DNA of 64,000 nt from Thalassobaculum litoreum DSM 18839 (GTDB taxonomy: Bacteria > Pseudomonadota > Alphaproteobacteria > Thalassobaculales > Thalassobaculaceae). The notes under the pieces were generated by a model. The model was not told the origin of the DNA. It saw only the letters and a program-made list of their open reading frames with translations, and ran no database searches. The first letter of the stretch is position 1. Each line of letters opens with the position of its first letter. Location of the stretch: positions 19,632-83,631 of the forward strand of contig NZ_FNBW01000020.1 of the NCBI RefSeq assembly GCF_900102465.1. Reading direction: 5' to 3'. This document shows, one piece after another, positions 16,525-28,132 of this stretch. Made by a program: the position numbers and the translations under genes.

Positions 16525-18063
16525 ATGTCCGCCTCTTCGGACGCCAAACGACTGACCGTGCGCCTGAGCAAGGCCGACAACGTCATCACCGCCCGCTTCG
16601 ACCTCACCCCCGGCGTGGAGCTGTCCGGCGAGGGCATCGCCACCAAGGCCGCGATCCCGGCCGGCCACAAGATCGCCACCAAGCCGATCGCGGCGGGCGA
16701 GCCGATCCGCAAATACGACCAGATCATCGGCTTCGCCACCGAGTCGATCGAGCCCGGCGCCCATGTCCACGTGCACAACGTCGAGATGCAGGATTTCGAA
16801 CGCGACTACGCGTTCGGCGCGGACGTGAAGCCGACCGCCTATTTCAACAACAGCGAACAGGCGACCTTCCAGGGCTTCAAGCGCGACAGCGGCCGGATCG
16901 GCACCCGCAACTATATCGGCGTGCTGACCAGCGTGAACTGCTCGGCCACCGCGGCGAGGTACATCGCCGAGGCGATCACCCCGCAGGTGCTGGAGCAGTA
17001 TCCGAATGTGGACGGCGTGGTGGCGCTCACCCACTCCACCGGCTGCGGCATGGCCGGCGACGGCGAGGGCTACGCCAACCTGCAGCGGGTGCTCTGGGGC
17101 ATGGCGCGGCATCCGAACTTCGCCGGCGTTCTGATGGTCGGGCTGGGCTGCGAGGTCAACCAGATCGACTTCCTCCTGGAGGCCTACGGCATCAAGCGCG
17201 GCGACGCGTTCCAGACCATGAACATCCAGGACGCGGGCGGGCTGCGGAAGACCGTCGACTGGGGCTCGGGCATGATCCGGGAGATGCTGCCCAAGGCGAA
17301 CGAGGCCGGGCGCAGCACCTGCCCGGCGAGCGAGCTGACCCTAGCGCTGCAATGCGGCGGCTCCGACGCCTATTCCGGCATGACCGCCAACCCGGCCCTG
17401 GGCGAGGCGGCGAACCTGCTGGTACGCCATGGCGGCACCGCGGTGCTGGCCGAGACGCCGGAGATCTACGGCGCCGAACACCTGCTCACCCGCCGGGCGG
17501 TCAGCCAGGAGGTCGGCGAGAAGCTGGTCGAGCGGATTAAATGGTGGGAGGACTACACCGCCCGCAACGGCGGCGAGATGAACAACAACCCCTCGCCCGG
17601 CAACAAGCGCGGCGGGCTTACCACCATCCTGGAGAAGTCGCTGGGGGCGGCGGCCAAGGGCGGCACCACCAACCTGACCGGCGTGTACAAATACGGCGAG
17701 ACCATCGACACCAAGGGCTTCGTCTTCATGGACAGCCCCGGCTACGACCCGTGCTCGATCACCGGCGAGGTGGCCAGCGGCTCCAACGTCGTCGCCTTCA
17801 CCACCGGCCGCGGCTCGGTCTACGGCTGCAAGCCCGCCCCCTCGCTGAAGCTCGCCACCAACACGCCGATGTACAGCCGCATGTCGGACGACATGGACAT
17901 CAACTGCGGCGAGGTGCTGGACGAGGGGATCTCCATCGAGGAGATGGGCCAGCGGATCTTCGACCGGCTGCTGGACGTGGCGTCCGGTTCGCCGACCAAG
18001 TCGGAGGCCCAGGGCATGGGCGACAACGAGTTCATCCCGTGGCAGATCGGCGCGGTCATGTGA
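16525..18063 (+). CDS. UxaA/GarD-family sugar-acid dehydratase
   Basis: 512 residues: an N-terminal SAF domain (about 10-95, ending GAHVHVHNVEM) then an altronate/galactarate dehydratase catalytic region (GFKRDSGRIGTRNYIGVLTSVNCSA, THSTGCGM, CGGSDAYSGMTANPA, MDSPGYDPCSITGEVASG). Conserved cysteines in CSA, TGCG, GCEV and QCGGSD fit the metal site of the family. These enzymes dehydrate hexarates or altronate, or related hydroxy acids; no other sugar-acid genes are nearby, so the substrate is open. A RBS-like AGGGAGA precedes the ATG. The NUDIX gene follows after 19 bases. Confidence 0.92.
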   Translation: MSASSDAKRLTVRLSKADNVITARFDLTPGVELSGEGIATKAAIPAGHKIATKPIAAGEPIRKYDQIIGFATESIEPGAHVHVHNVEMQDFERDYAFGADVKPTAYFNNSEQATFQGFKRDSGRIGTRNYIGVLTSVNCSATAARYIAEAITPQVLEQYPNVDGVVALTHSTGCGMAGDGEGYANLQRVLWGMARHPNFAGVLMVGLGCEVNQIDFLLEAYGIKRGDAFQTMNIQDAGGLRKTVDWGSGMIREMLPKANEAGRSTCPASELTLALQCGGSDAYSGMTANPALGEAANLLVRHGGTAVLAETPEIYGAEHLLTRRAVSQEVGEKLVERIKWWEDYTARNGGEMNNNPSPGNKRGGLTTILEKSLGAAAKGGTTNLTGVYKYGETIDTKGFVFMDSPGYDPCSITGEVASGSNVVAFTTGRGSVYGCKPAPSLKLATNTPMYSRMSDDMDINCGEVLDEGISIEEMGQRIFDRLLDVASGSPTKSEAQGMGDNEFIPWQIGAVM

Positions 18064-18082
18064 CCGGGGTCCAAGGCACCTC

Positions 18083-18580
18083 ATGAGCGGATCCTTCGCC
18101 GACAGCTATCTCGGCCGGCTCCGCGCGATCATCGGCCCGCGTCCGGTCCTGATGCCGGGGGCGCGGGTGATCGTGGAGAACCCCGCCGGCGAGATCCTGC
18201 TGATCCGGCGCGGCGATTTCCAGCTGTGGAGCTGGCCCGCCGGCTCGGCGGAGATGGGCCAGACGATCGAGGACACGGCCCGCACCGAACTGCGCGAAGA
18301 GACAGGCCTCGTCGCCGGCCCCCTCACTCCGATCGGCTTCGCCAGCCACCCGGAGCACGACCGGGTGGCGTATCCGCACGGCGACGTGCTCTATGCCTAC
18401 GCGATGATCTTTCACGCCACGGCGTGGGAGGGGGAATTGAGGGCCGACGGGCATGAGAGCCTGGACGTGCAGTTCTTTGCCCAGGACGCGTTGCCGGAGG
18501 ACCGGACCGGCACGGTCGACCGAACCCTCGGCGTGCTGCACCGCTTCCGCGCCAGCGGCGGGGTGTTTCAGTTGATCTGA
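18083..18580 (+). CDS. NUDIX hydrolase
   Basis: 165 residues with a NUDIX domain (about 25-160). The NUDIX box reads GSAEMGQTIEDTARTELREE then TGL: the metal-binding glutamates of E-L-x-E-E are kept, but the first conserved Glu is Gln and the conserved Arg is Thr. Activity may survive, with altered specificity. NUDIX enzymes cleave nucleoside diphosphates linked to another group. It lies 19 bases after the dehydratase gene in the same direction and is convergent with the isochorismatase-like gene, with only 15 bases between the stops. Confidence 0.9.
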   Translation: MSGSFADSYLGRLRAIIGPRPVLMPGARVIVENPAGEILLIRRGDFQLWSWPAGSAEMGQTIEDTARTELREETGLVAGPLTPIGFASHPEHDRVAYPHGDVLYAYAMIFHATAWEGELRADGHESLDVQFFAQDALPEDRTGTVDRTLGVLHRFRASGGVFQLI

Positions 18581-18595
18581 CACCCCGTCGAGGGG

Positions 18596-19252
18596 TTAAG
18601 CCTTAAACCCCGCCAGCACCCGCTCGGTATCGCTAACCCAGCCGAACAGGTTGTTCTCGCCGTAGACCAGCGAGATCGCGGCGTCGTGCAGCTCCGGCGT
18701 CGTGGCGGCACAGGCGTCCTCCACCGTCAGGCAGCGGAAGCCGCGGTCGACCGCCTCGCGCATGGTCGACGCCACGCAGCATTGGGTGGTCACGCCCGTC
18801 AGGATCAGCGCGTCCACACCCCGGGCGCGCAGGCGGTCCTCCAGGTCGGTACGGTAGAAGGCGCCGAAGCCCGGCTTGTCCAGGACCAGTTCCCCCGCGG
18901 CCGGGCGGCACTCCGCGATGTGGTCCTGGCCCGGCTCGCCGCGGATGAGGAAGCGGCCCAGCGGCCCGTCGCTTCCGGCCACCTTGCGGTCACGCTTGAG
19001 CGCGTGCATGTCGGAAAGGTCGGGCGCGTAGCCCTCGCGGGTGTGAACCAGCATGAGGCCGGCCTGCCGGGCGGCGGCGATCAGGGCGACCGCGTTGGGG
19101 ATGATGGCCCGCATCGGCGCGATGTCGTCGCCCAAGGCGGCCACCATGCCGCCGGGGTCGAGGAAATCGCGCTGGAAGTCGATGGCGACCAGCGCGGTTC
19201 TGGCCGGATCGGCCGTGAAGCTCAGTCCGGCATTGCAGGAGATCGTGCCCAT
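18596..19252 (-). CDS. Isochorismatase-family cysteine hydrolase
   Basis: 218 residues of the isochorismatase-like hydrolase fold with a complete catalytic triad: Asp25 (IDFQRDF), Lys126 (LDKPGFGAF) and Cys159 (TGVTTQCCVAS). The cis-peptide motif GVTTQ precedes the cysteine. Members hydrolyse amides such as nicotinamide, N-carbamoylsarcosine, ureidoacrylate or biuret; the sequence alone does not fix which. Monocistronic as far as visible. Confidence 0.92.
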   Translation of the reverse strand: MGTISCNAGLSFTADPARTALVAIDFQRDFLDPGGMVAALGDDIAPMRAIIPNAVALIAAARQAGLMLVHTREGYAPDLSDMHALKRDRKVAGSDGPLGRFLIRGEPGQDHIAECRPAAGELVLDKPGFGAFYRTDLEDRLRARGVDALILTGVTTQCCVASTMREAVDRGFRCLTVEDACAATTPELHDAAISLVYGENNLFGWVSDTERVLAGFKA

Positions 19253-19310
19253 GGGTCCGGTTTAACCGGAACCAGGGGCGCACACCATCCGCTGATTTGC
19301 CCGGCGCGGC

Positions 19311-21986
<2,676 letters not shown>

Positions 21987-22006
21987 GCTGTCTTTCCCTC
22001 GATCCT

Positions 22007-24100
22007 CTAGCCTTCAACCCGCGAGAAATCGGCAATATTCCCCATTGCCGTTCTGACGGCGTCGAGCAGGCGCAGGCGATTGGTTCTCAGTGCCGCGTCA
22101 TCGGCGTTGACCGTGACCGCGTCGAAGAATGCGTCGATCGGCCCCCTGAGGTTAGATAGAGACGCCATAGCACTGGTAAAGGCCTCAGCGGCCAGATGGT
22201 TCCCGATCTCGGTGTCGGCCGCCCGCACGGCGTCGTACAGGGCCGTCTCCTCCGCCTGGGCCAGAATCGACGGATCGATCCGGTCGGCGAAGGTCTCTTC
22301 CGTGGCGGAGAACGGCCCGTCCTTCTTCTCCTCGGCGCGCAGGATGTTGGACGCGCGGCGGTAGCCGGCCAGCAGATTGGCGCCGTCATCGGTGGCCAGG
22401 AAGTCCGCCAGCGCGTGGACCCGGGCCAGCAGGCGGACTAGGTCGTCCTCGCCACCCAATTCGAACACGGCGGCGATCAGATCGTGGCGCACGCCCTGCT
22501 CACGCAGGTGGACCTTCAGGCGGTCGGCGAAGAAGTCGAGGAGCTTGGCATCGGCCTCCGCCGCCCCTTCGGCACCGGCGATGCGGGCGCGGGCCTGGGC
22601 GAACAGCGGCAAAAGACTGATCCGCAGCCCGTTCTCGATGATCAGCCGGATCACGCCGAGCGCGGCGCGGCGCAGGGCGAACGGGTCCTTCGAGCCGGTC
22701 GGGGTCTCGCCGATGGCGAAGAAGCCGACCAGGGTGTCGATCTTGTCGGCCATCGCCACGGCGACCGAGACCGGCGCGGTCGGGCAGGTGTCGGTCGGGC
22801 CGACGGGCGAGTAGTGCTGGGCGATGGCGTCGGCCACCTGGGCGTCCTCGCCGGCGTCGAGCGCGTAGTAGCGGCCCATCAGGCCCTGCAGCTCCGGGAA
22901 CTCGCCGACCATGCCGGTGGTCAGGTCCGCCTTGGCCAGGGTCGCGGCGTGGCGGGCGGTGTCGGCATCGGCGCCGACCATCGGGGCGATCTCGGCGGCG
23001 AGCTGCGACACCCGCTCCACCTTGTCGGCCATGGTGCCGAGCTTGTCGTAGAACTTGACGTCGCGCAGGGCGTCGCGGCGGTCGGCGAGCTTCACCGCCC
23101 GGTCCTGGTCCCAGAAGAACTTGGCGTCGCTCAGCCGCGCGCGCAGGACCTTCTCGTTGCCGGCGGTGATATTGGCGTTGCGGGTCTCCTCGCTCGCCAT
23201 GTTGGAGACCAGGATGAACCGGTCGGCCAGGGTGCCGTCGGGCTTCTCCACCGCGAAATACTTCTGGTGGCTGCGCATGGAGGTGACCAGCACCTCCGGC
23301 GGCACCGACATGAACTCGGCGTCGATCCGGCCCATCAGTGGCACCGGCCATTCGACCAGCCCGCAGACCTCGTCCAGCAGGCCCGGGTCGTCGCGCAGCA
23401 CCAGCCCCTCGGCCTCGCACAGGGCCTTGGCCTCGGCGAGAATGGCTTCCTTGCGGTCCTCGCGGTCGAGCATCACGAAGGCGCCGCCGATCTCGGTGCG
23501 GTACTCGTGGAACGAGCCGACCGTCACGGCATCCGGCGCCAGGAAGCGGTGGCCCCGCGTCTCGCCGGTGAAGGTGAGCTGGGTCTCGCCCAGGTCCAGG
23601 CCGCCGTCCAGGACCGCGCCGTCGAACACGGCCAAGATGTGGTGCAGCGGGCGCACCCAGCGGAAGGTGTTGCGGCCCCAGCGCATGGATTTCGGCCAGG
23701 GCAGCTCGCGGATGGACGACAGAATGATCTCCGGCAGGACGTCGGCGGTCGCCGCGCCCTTCTTCTCGATCACCACGAACCAGAACTCGCCCTTGCCTGT
23801 GTCACGCTTCTCGCACTGGTCCAGGGTCAGGCCGGTGGAGCCGAGGAAGCCCTGGATCGCCTTTTCCGGCGCGTCCACCCGCGGGCCGCGCCGCTCCTCG
23901 CTGACGTCCGGCTGCTTGTCCGGCAGACCGTCGACCACCAGGGTCAGCCGGCGCGGGGTCACATAGGCGTCGGCGCTGGAAAACTCCAGGCCCGCGGCCT
24001 TGAGCTTACCGGTGACGAGCCCTTTGAGGTCTTCCGCCGCACGCGCCTGCATGCGCGCCGGGATCTCCTCGGAGAACAGCTCCAGAAGCAGTTCAGCCAT
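22007..24100 (-). CDS. glyS: Glycyl-tRNA synthetase beta subunit
   Basis: 697 residues starting [17 protein letters not shown], the hallmark N-terminus of the tetrameric (alpha2beta2) enzyme's beta chain. The HD-like middle and the C-terminal anticodon-binding DALR region ([23 protein letters not shown]) are intact. It pairs with glyQ, whose stop it overlaps by 8 bases, for attachment of glycine to its tRNA. Confidence 0.97.
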   Translation of the reverse strand: MAELLLELFSEEIPARMQARAAEDLKGLVTGKLKAAGLEFSSADAYVTPRRLTLVVDGLPDKQPDVSEERRGPRVDAPEKAIQGFLGSTGLTLDQCEKRDTGKGEFWFVVIEKKGAATADVLPEIILSSIRELPWPKSMRWGRNTFRWVRPLHHILAVFDGAVLDGGLDLGETQLTFTGETRGHRFLAPDAVTVGSFHEYRTEIGGAFVMLDREDRKEAILAEAKALCEAEGLVLRDDPGLLDEVCGLVEWPVPLMGRIDAEFMSVPPEVLVTSMRSHQKYFAVEKPDGTLADRFILVSNMASEETRNANITAGNEKVLRARLSDAKFFWDQDRAVKLADRRDALRDVKFYDKLGTMADKVERVSQLAAEIAPMVGADADTARHAATLAKADLTTGMVGEFPELQGLMGRYYALDAGEDAQVADAIAQHYSPVGPTDTCPTAPVSVAVAMADKIDTLVGFFAIGETPTGSKDPFALRRAALGVIRLIIENGLRISLLPLFAQARARIAGAEGAAEADAKLLDFFADRLKVHLREQGVRHDLIAAVFELGGEDDLVRLLARVHALADFLATDDGANLLAGYRRASNILRAEEKKDGPFSATEETFADRIDPSILAQAEETALYDAVRAADTEIGNHLAAEAFTSAMASLSNLRGPIDAFFDAVTVNADDAALRTNRLRLLDAVRTAMGNIADFSRVEG

Positions 24101-25061
24101 GATTCTTCTCGGAGCGCTTGGCCTCCGCCTTCTTCTTTTCCCAATCGGCCTTCCAGGCGGCGCTCACCTCGACCCACTTCTCGCAGCAGCCCTTCGCCAG
24201 CGTGCGCACCCGGCCGATATAGGCCTGGCGCTCGGTCACGCTGATCACGCCCCGCGCGTCCAACAGGTTGAAGGAGTGACCGGCCTTCAGGCACTGGTCA
24301 TAGGCCGGCAGCGGCAGGTTCGCCTCCAGCAGCTTGGCGCACTCGGCCTCGCAGTCCTTGAAGCGCCGGAACAGCTGGTCGGTATCGGCGTATTCGAAGT
24401 TGTAGGTCGAGAACTCCAGCTCCGCCTGCTTGTAGACGTCGCCATAGACCTTGCCGCCCTCCTCTTCCGGGATGCCGTCCCAGTCGAGGTGGTACACGTC
24501 GTCCACGCCCTGGATGTACATCGCCAAGCGCTCCAGACCGTAGGTCAACTCCAGGCTGACCGGCGAACAGTCGATGCCGCCGACCTGCTGGAAATAGGTG
24601 TACTGGGACACTTCCATCCCGTCGCACCAGACCTCCCAGCCGAGTCCCCAGGCGCCCAGCGTCGGGTTCTCCCAGTCGTCCTCCACGAAGCGGATATCGT
24701 GGGCCAGCGGGTCGAGGCCGATGGCGCGCAGCGAGCCGAGATAGAGCTCCTGGCTGTCGACCGGCGACGGCTTCACGAGGACCTGGAACTGGTAATAGTG
24801 CTGCAGCCGGTTCGGGTTCTCGCCGTAGCGGCCGTCCGTCGGCCGCCGCGAGGGCTGCACATAGGCGGTGCGCCACACGTCGTCCGGACCGAGCGAGCGC
24901 AGGGTCGTCGCCGGATGCGACGTGCCCGCCCCCACTTCCATGTCGTAAGGCTGAAGGATCACGCAGCCCTTGCTCGCCCAATAGGCCTGGAGCGTCAGAA
25001 TCAGGGACTGAAAATCGGTGCGTGGCTGATGCGCAGTGCCGGGCCTGTCGCCGTCGGGCAT
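24093..25061 (-). CDS. glyQ: Glycyl-tRNA synthetase alpha subunit
   Basis: 322 residues with the class II catalytic core: [71 protein letters not shown] and YTYFQQVGG are near-invariant in GlyQ. The N-terminus and the Lys-rich C-terminal tail ([14 protein letters not shown]) are slightly longer than usual. First gene of the glyQ-glyS-ppdK operon; its promoter should lie in 25062-25250. Confidence 0.97.
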   Translation of the reverse strand: MPDGDRPGTAHQPRTDFQSLILTLQAYWASKGCVILQPYDMEVGAGTSHPATTLRSLGPDDVWRTAYVQPSRRPTDGRYGENPNRLQHYYQFQVLVKPSPVDSQELYLGSLRAIGLDPLAHDIRFVEDDWENPTLGAWGLGWEVWCDGMEVSQYTYFQQVGGIDCSPVSLELTYGLERLAMYIQGVDDVYHLDWDGIPEEEGGKVYGDVYKQAELEFSTYNFEYADTDQLFRRFKDCEAECAKLLEANLPLPAYDQCLKAGHSFNLLDARGVISVTERQAYIGRVRTLAKGCCEKWVEVSAAWKADWEKKKAEAKRSEKNHG

Positions 25062-25252
25062 GTCTCGTCTCTCGCGGGATTTCGCGGGTGCGAGAAACTA
25101 GACGGGCACCGGGCCCAGATCAAGGCGCGATGGAGTCATGCCGCACTGCAGTCGGCGGCGGATAACGCCCTGCAAAGACTCCCGATACGGCTCAAGGAAT
25201 GGAACCGCACCCCCACCGGTCTCGTTATCAGAGAGAAAGGTGGTTACTCGAC

Positions 25253-25534
25253 ATGGAAAAGGTACTCATCATCCTCAGCATGTTCGGTTGCTCCGACGCG
25301 GGCAACCAGTGCGACCTGCTCGACACCGGCGCCGAGGTCTTCCAGTCCCGCGCAGCGTGCGAGCGGCAGATCGACGCCTCGATTCACACCGGGATGGACG
25401 CGCCCTACCCCACGATCATCGCCAATTGCGGTACGCCCGAAGAGACCGCGCTGATCTTGAAGGATCTGGCGCCCGGCGCCCCTGACGGCGCGGCCATCGC
25501 ATCCAAGGAAATCGACTCGCACCCCAATTCCTGA
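25253..25534 (+). CDS. Small hypothetical protein
   Basis: 93 residues from the ATG at 25253 (the frame extends 18 codons further without a family-like N-terminus); GAGAAAGGTGG lies upstream as a plausible RBS. The protein starts with a short hydrophobic stretch (VLIILSMFGCSDAG) and has four cysteines (GC, QC, AC, NC), possibly two disulfides if exported. No known family was recognised. It is divergent from glyQ and convergent with the peroxidase-like gene, with 19 bases between stops. Confidence 0.6.
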   Translation: MEKVLIILSMFGCSDAGNQCDLLDTGAEVFQSRAACERQIDASIHTGMDAPYPTIIANCGTPEETALILKDLAPGAPDGAAIASKEIDSHPNS

Positions 25535-25553
25535 CGCTATCGCCCTCCTGATG

Positions 25554-27119
25554 TTATCGCCGCAGCCCGGCATAGCGCACGACATCGGCCAGCGAGCCGA
25601 TCGTCGTGGCGCTCAGCCCCGAGGTGATCTCGATGCCGCGAGCGGTGACCGCCCGGTTGCCCTGATGGTTCAGATAGCTGTTGGGGTCGGCCCGCAGCAG
25701 GCCGAGCACGACGTCGGCCAGCAGCCGGCTGCCCACCGGCCCGAGGGTACGCCCGCCGCTCAACGCCGCCGCCTCGCGCAGAACGTAGAACCACAGCGGC
25801 GTGCGGTCCGCGAAGCCGCCGGCGGCGACGGCGCGGGCCAGCACCGGATCGTCCCCGGCGACCTGCTCCGTGCTCATCGGCACCAGACCGAGACGACGGG
25901 CCACCGCCTGGCCGGTCGGCAGGCTGCTGAGATAGCCTTGAAGCAGACGGCGTTGCGCCCGCCCGGTCATCGCCCGCACCGCGTCGGTGCGGCCGCCCAG
26001 CCCCCGGGTCAGGCGGGGCCCGATCGGCCGCGCCCGCTGCGGGCCGGGGATGCCCGCCTCCGCGAGATCGACATAGTTGCGCCAGCAGATCACCGCCTCC
26101 GGCTTCAGCCGGTGGTCCGGTCCGACCAGCCGGCCGGGCGGATCCTGGGCCTCGTCGAGGGTCAGGGTCAGCCCGTCGTTGACCGTGTAGGCCGGTCGCA
26201 CCATCGAGTCCGCGAACGGCAAAGCGCCCAGCGCGAACTCCAGAGGCATGGCCGCGGCGCCGCCGGACGGCCGGAAGAACCGGGGGCCGTTGGCCGTCAC
26301 GTCTGCCAGCACCTCCGCATCGCAGACCGCGGGCAGGAACGCGTTCACGACAAGGTACTGATAGGCCCAGCGCACAAGCCGGCGGGTCTGGCTCCACCGG
26401 CTCTGGGTCGAGCATCCATGGGTGCTCTCGAACACCACGTTGTTGAAGCGCAGCATCGCCGCGTGGAACTGACTCAGGTTCAGGCACCCGTCATTGCGCC
26501 CGTCGCCGACGATCGCCCGCCCGGCCGAGACGCCGTCGACATGACGCGGCAGATCGAGCCGCCCGTCGCGGTCGAACCGGACCTTCAGGCGCAACCCGTC
26601 ATAGAGCTGGTCGGAGCTGGCGCCGATCCGGTCGGGGCAGCCGAGCGCCGCCCCCAGACCGGGGCCGTCGCCGTAGAGGCTGGCGAGGTCGAACTGCGGG
26701 CGGCGGCCGTTGACGATCCGCCGGACCAACAGATCCGGGGCCATCGGCGCCAGAACGGACCCGGCGGCGACATCGCGTGCGCAGGCTGGTGCCGCGCCCT
26801 CTGGAATCGCGCCGTCCGGCAAGGGGGTCGGGCCGGCCTTCCGGTCGATCCGGGCCGTCAGGTCGTGGGCAATGAACCGGGCGAAATAGGTCATGACCGC
26901 CGGCAGGGTGCCGTCGGTGCGGATCTCGGCATCGGCCCGGGTGCCCGGATCGCCCATGGCCGCGCCCAGATCCAGGAGTCCGTTCACCGTGCGGTCGCAT
27001 GCCGGCAGCAGACAGTCCGGCGACCGGGCGGCATCCTCGAACAGATAGCCGAAGGCGCCGCGCCCTGCCGTCTGACCCTCGGTCTCCGCACCATCCTGCT
27101 GACTGAAATGCATATCCAT
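25554..27119 (-). CDS. Animal-type haem peroxidase fold protein lacking the proximal His
   Basis: 521 residues of the animal haem peroxidase superfamily. Visible landmarks: YFARFIAHDLT with the distal His85, GRNDGCLNLSQFHAAMLRFNN (family RNDE..FHN), PLEFALGALPFADSMVRPAY (family EF..A.RFGHSMVRP) and LGPVGSRLLADVVLGLL. The proximal haem ligand position is Asp304 (codon GAC at 26208-26210) where the family has His, and the FHN histidine is Asn226. No signal peptide is seen. It may bind haem differently or be non-catalytic. The minus-strand promoter region (27120-27355) is shared with the divergent SDR gene. Confidence 0.85.
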   Translation of the reverse strand: MDMHFSQQDGAETEGQTAGRGAFGYLFEDAARSPDCLLPACDRTVNGLLDLGAAMGDPGTRADAEIRTDGTLPAVMTYFARFIAHDLTARIDRKAGPTPLPDGAIPEGAAPACARDVAAGSVLAPMAPDLLVRRIVNGRRPQFDLASLYGDGPGLGAALGCPDRIGASSDQLYDGLRLKVRFDRDGRLDLPRHVDGVSAGRAIVGDGRNDGCLNLSQFHAAMLRFNNVVFESTHGCSTQSRWSQTRRLVRWAYQYLVVNAFLPAVCDAEVLADVTANGPRFFRPSGGAAAMPLEFALGALPFADSMVRPAYTVNDGLTLTLDEAQDPPGRLVGPDHRLKPEAVICWRNYVDLAEAGIPGPQRARPIGPRLTRGLGGRTDAVRAMTGRAQRRLLQGYLSSLPTGQAVARRLGLVPMSTEQVAGDDPVLARAVAAGGFADRTPLWFYVLREAAALSGGRTLGPVGSRLLADVVLGLLRADPNSYLNHQGNRAVTARGIEITSGLSATTIGSLADVVRYAGLRR

Positions 27120-27355
27120 GTCCTCTTCCCTATCGAAGAGGCGGCTCCCCGCCCGCCACGGACCCCGGAGGATCCGGCGCCCTTGTGCGCCCTCCGACGG
27201 GGCGCGGCAGTGGTCTTTGCCACGTGGTTAACAGGAAATGAACGCACACCCTTCTTTGAGGCGCCGACGCCGGTCGCCGTCCGGTTGTGGGGTGGCGCGC
27301 GCCCCCTTGGGGAGCTATGAGTCGGCCACGCATTTCGACTGAGGAGACCCCGCCC

Positions 27356-28129
27356 ATGGCCAACCGTTTCGACCTCTCCGGCAAGACCGCGCTCGTCACC
27401 GGGGCGAGCCAGGGGCTGGGGGCCGGCTTCGCCAAGACCCTGGCCGAGGCGGGCGCGAAAGTGGCCCTGGCCGCGCGCCAGACCGGCAAGCTGGAAGCGC
27501 TGAAGGGCGAGATCGAGGCGGCCGGCGGGACCGCCGCCGCCATCGCCATGGACGTGACCGATCTGGACTCGGTCCGCGCCGCCTTCGACGCCACGGAAGC
27601 GGAGCTCGGCACGGTCGATATCCTGGTGAACAACGCCGGCATCGCGGTGACCAAGCCGTTCCTGGAGATGAGCGTCGAGGACTGGGACTCGGTGCTCGAC
27701 ACCAACCTGAAGGGCTGCTTCCTCGCCGGCCAGGAGGCCGCGCGCCGGATGGCCGCGCGCCACAGCGAGGGCGGCGAGGGCGGCTCGATCATCAACATCG
27801 CCAGCGTGCTGGGTCAGAGCGTGATCGGCCACCTGTCGGGCTACTGCACCTCCAAGGCGGCGCTGATCCAGCTCACCAAGTCCATGGCTCTGGAGCTGGC
27901 GCGGGTCGGGGTACGGGTGAACGCCCTGGCGCCGGGCTATATCGAGACGCCGATCAACACCGACTTCTTCCACACCCCGGCCGGCGAGAAGCTGGTCAAG
28001 GGCATCCCCCAACGCCAGCTCGGCCAGTCGGAGGATCTGGACGGCGGCCTGCTACTGCTGGCTTCCGAGGCCTCGAAATACATGACCGGGACGGTGGTGA
28101 CCGTCGACGGCGGCTTCCTGGTAGCCTGA
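27356..28129 (+). CDS. SDR-family oxidoreductase (FabG-like)
   Basis: 257 residues from the ATG at 27356; the frame is open 23 codons upstream but this start gives the normal FDLSGKTALVTGASQGLG N-terminus. Classical SDR motifs follow: NNAG near 90, catalytic Ser in INIASVLG, YCTSKAA with Tyr/Lys, and PGYIETPINTDFF. Three bases separate it from the acyl-CoA dehydrogenase start, so the two are co-translated. Likely a 3-hydroxyacyl-CoA or related alcohol dehydrogenase in the fatty-acid-like pathway encoded here. Confidence 0.92.
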   Translation: MANRFDLSGKTALVTGASQGLGAGFAKTLAEAGAKVALAARQTGKLEALKGEIEAAGGTAAAIAMDVTDLDSVRAAFDATEAELGTVDILVNNAGIAVTKPFLEMSVEDWDSVLDTNLKGCFLAGQEAARRMAARHSEGGEGGSIINIASVLGQSVIGHLSGYCTSKAALIQLTKSMALELARVGVRVNALAPGYIETPINTDFFHTPAGEKLVKGIPQRQLGQSEDLDGGLLLLASEASKYMTGTVVTVDGGFLVA

Positions 28130-28132
28130 GCC

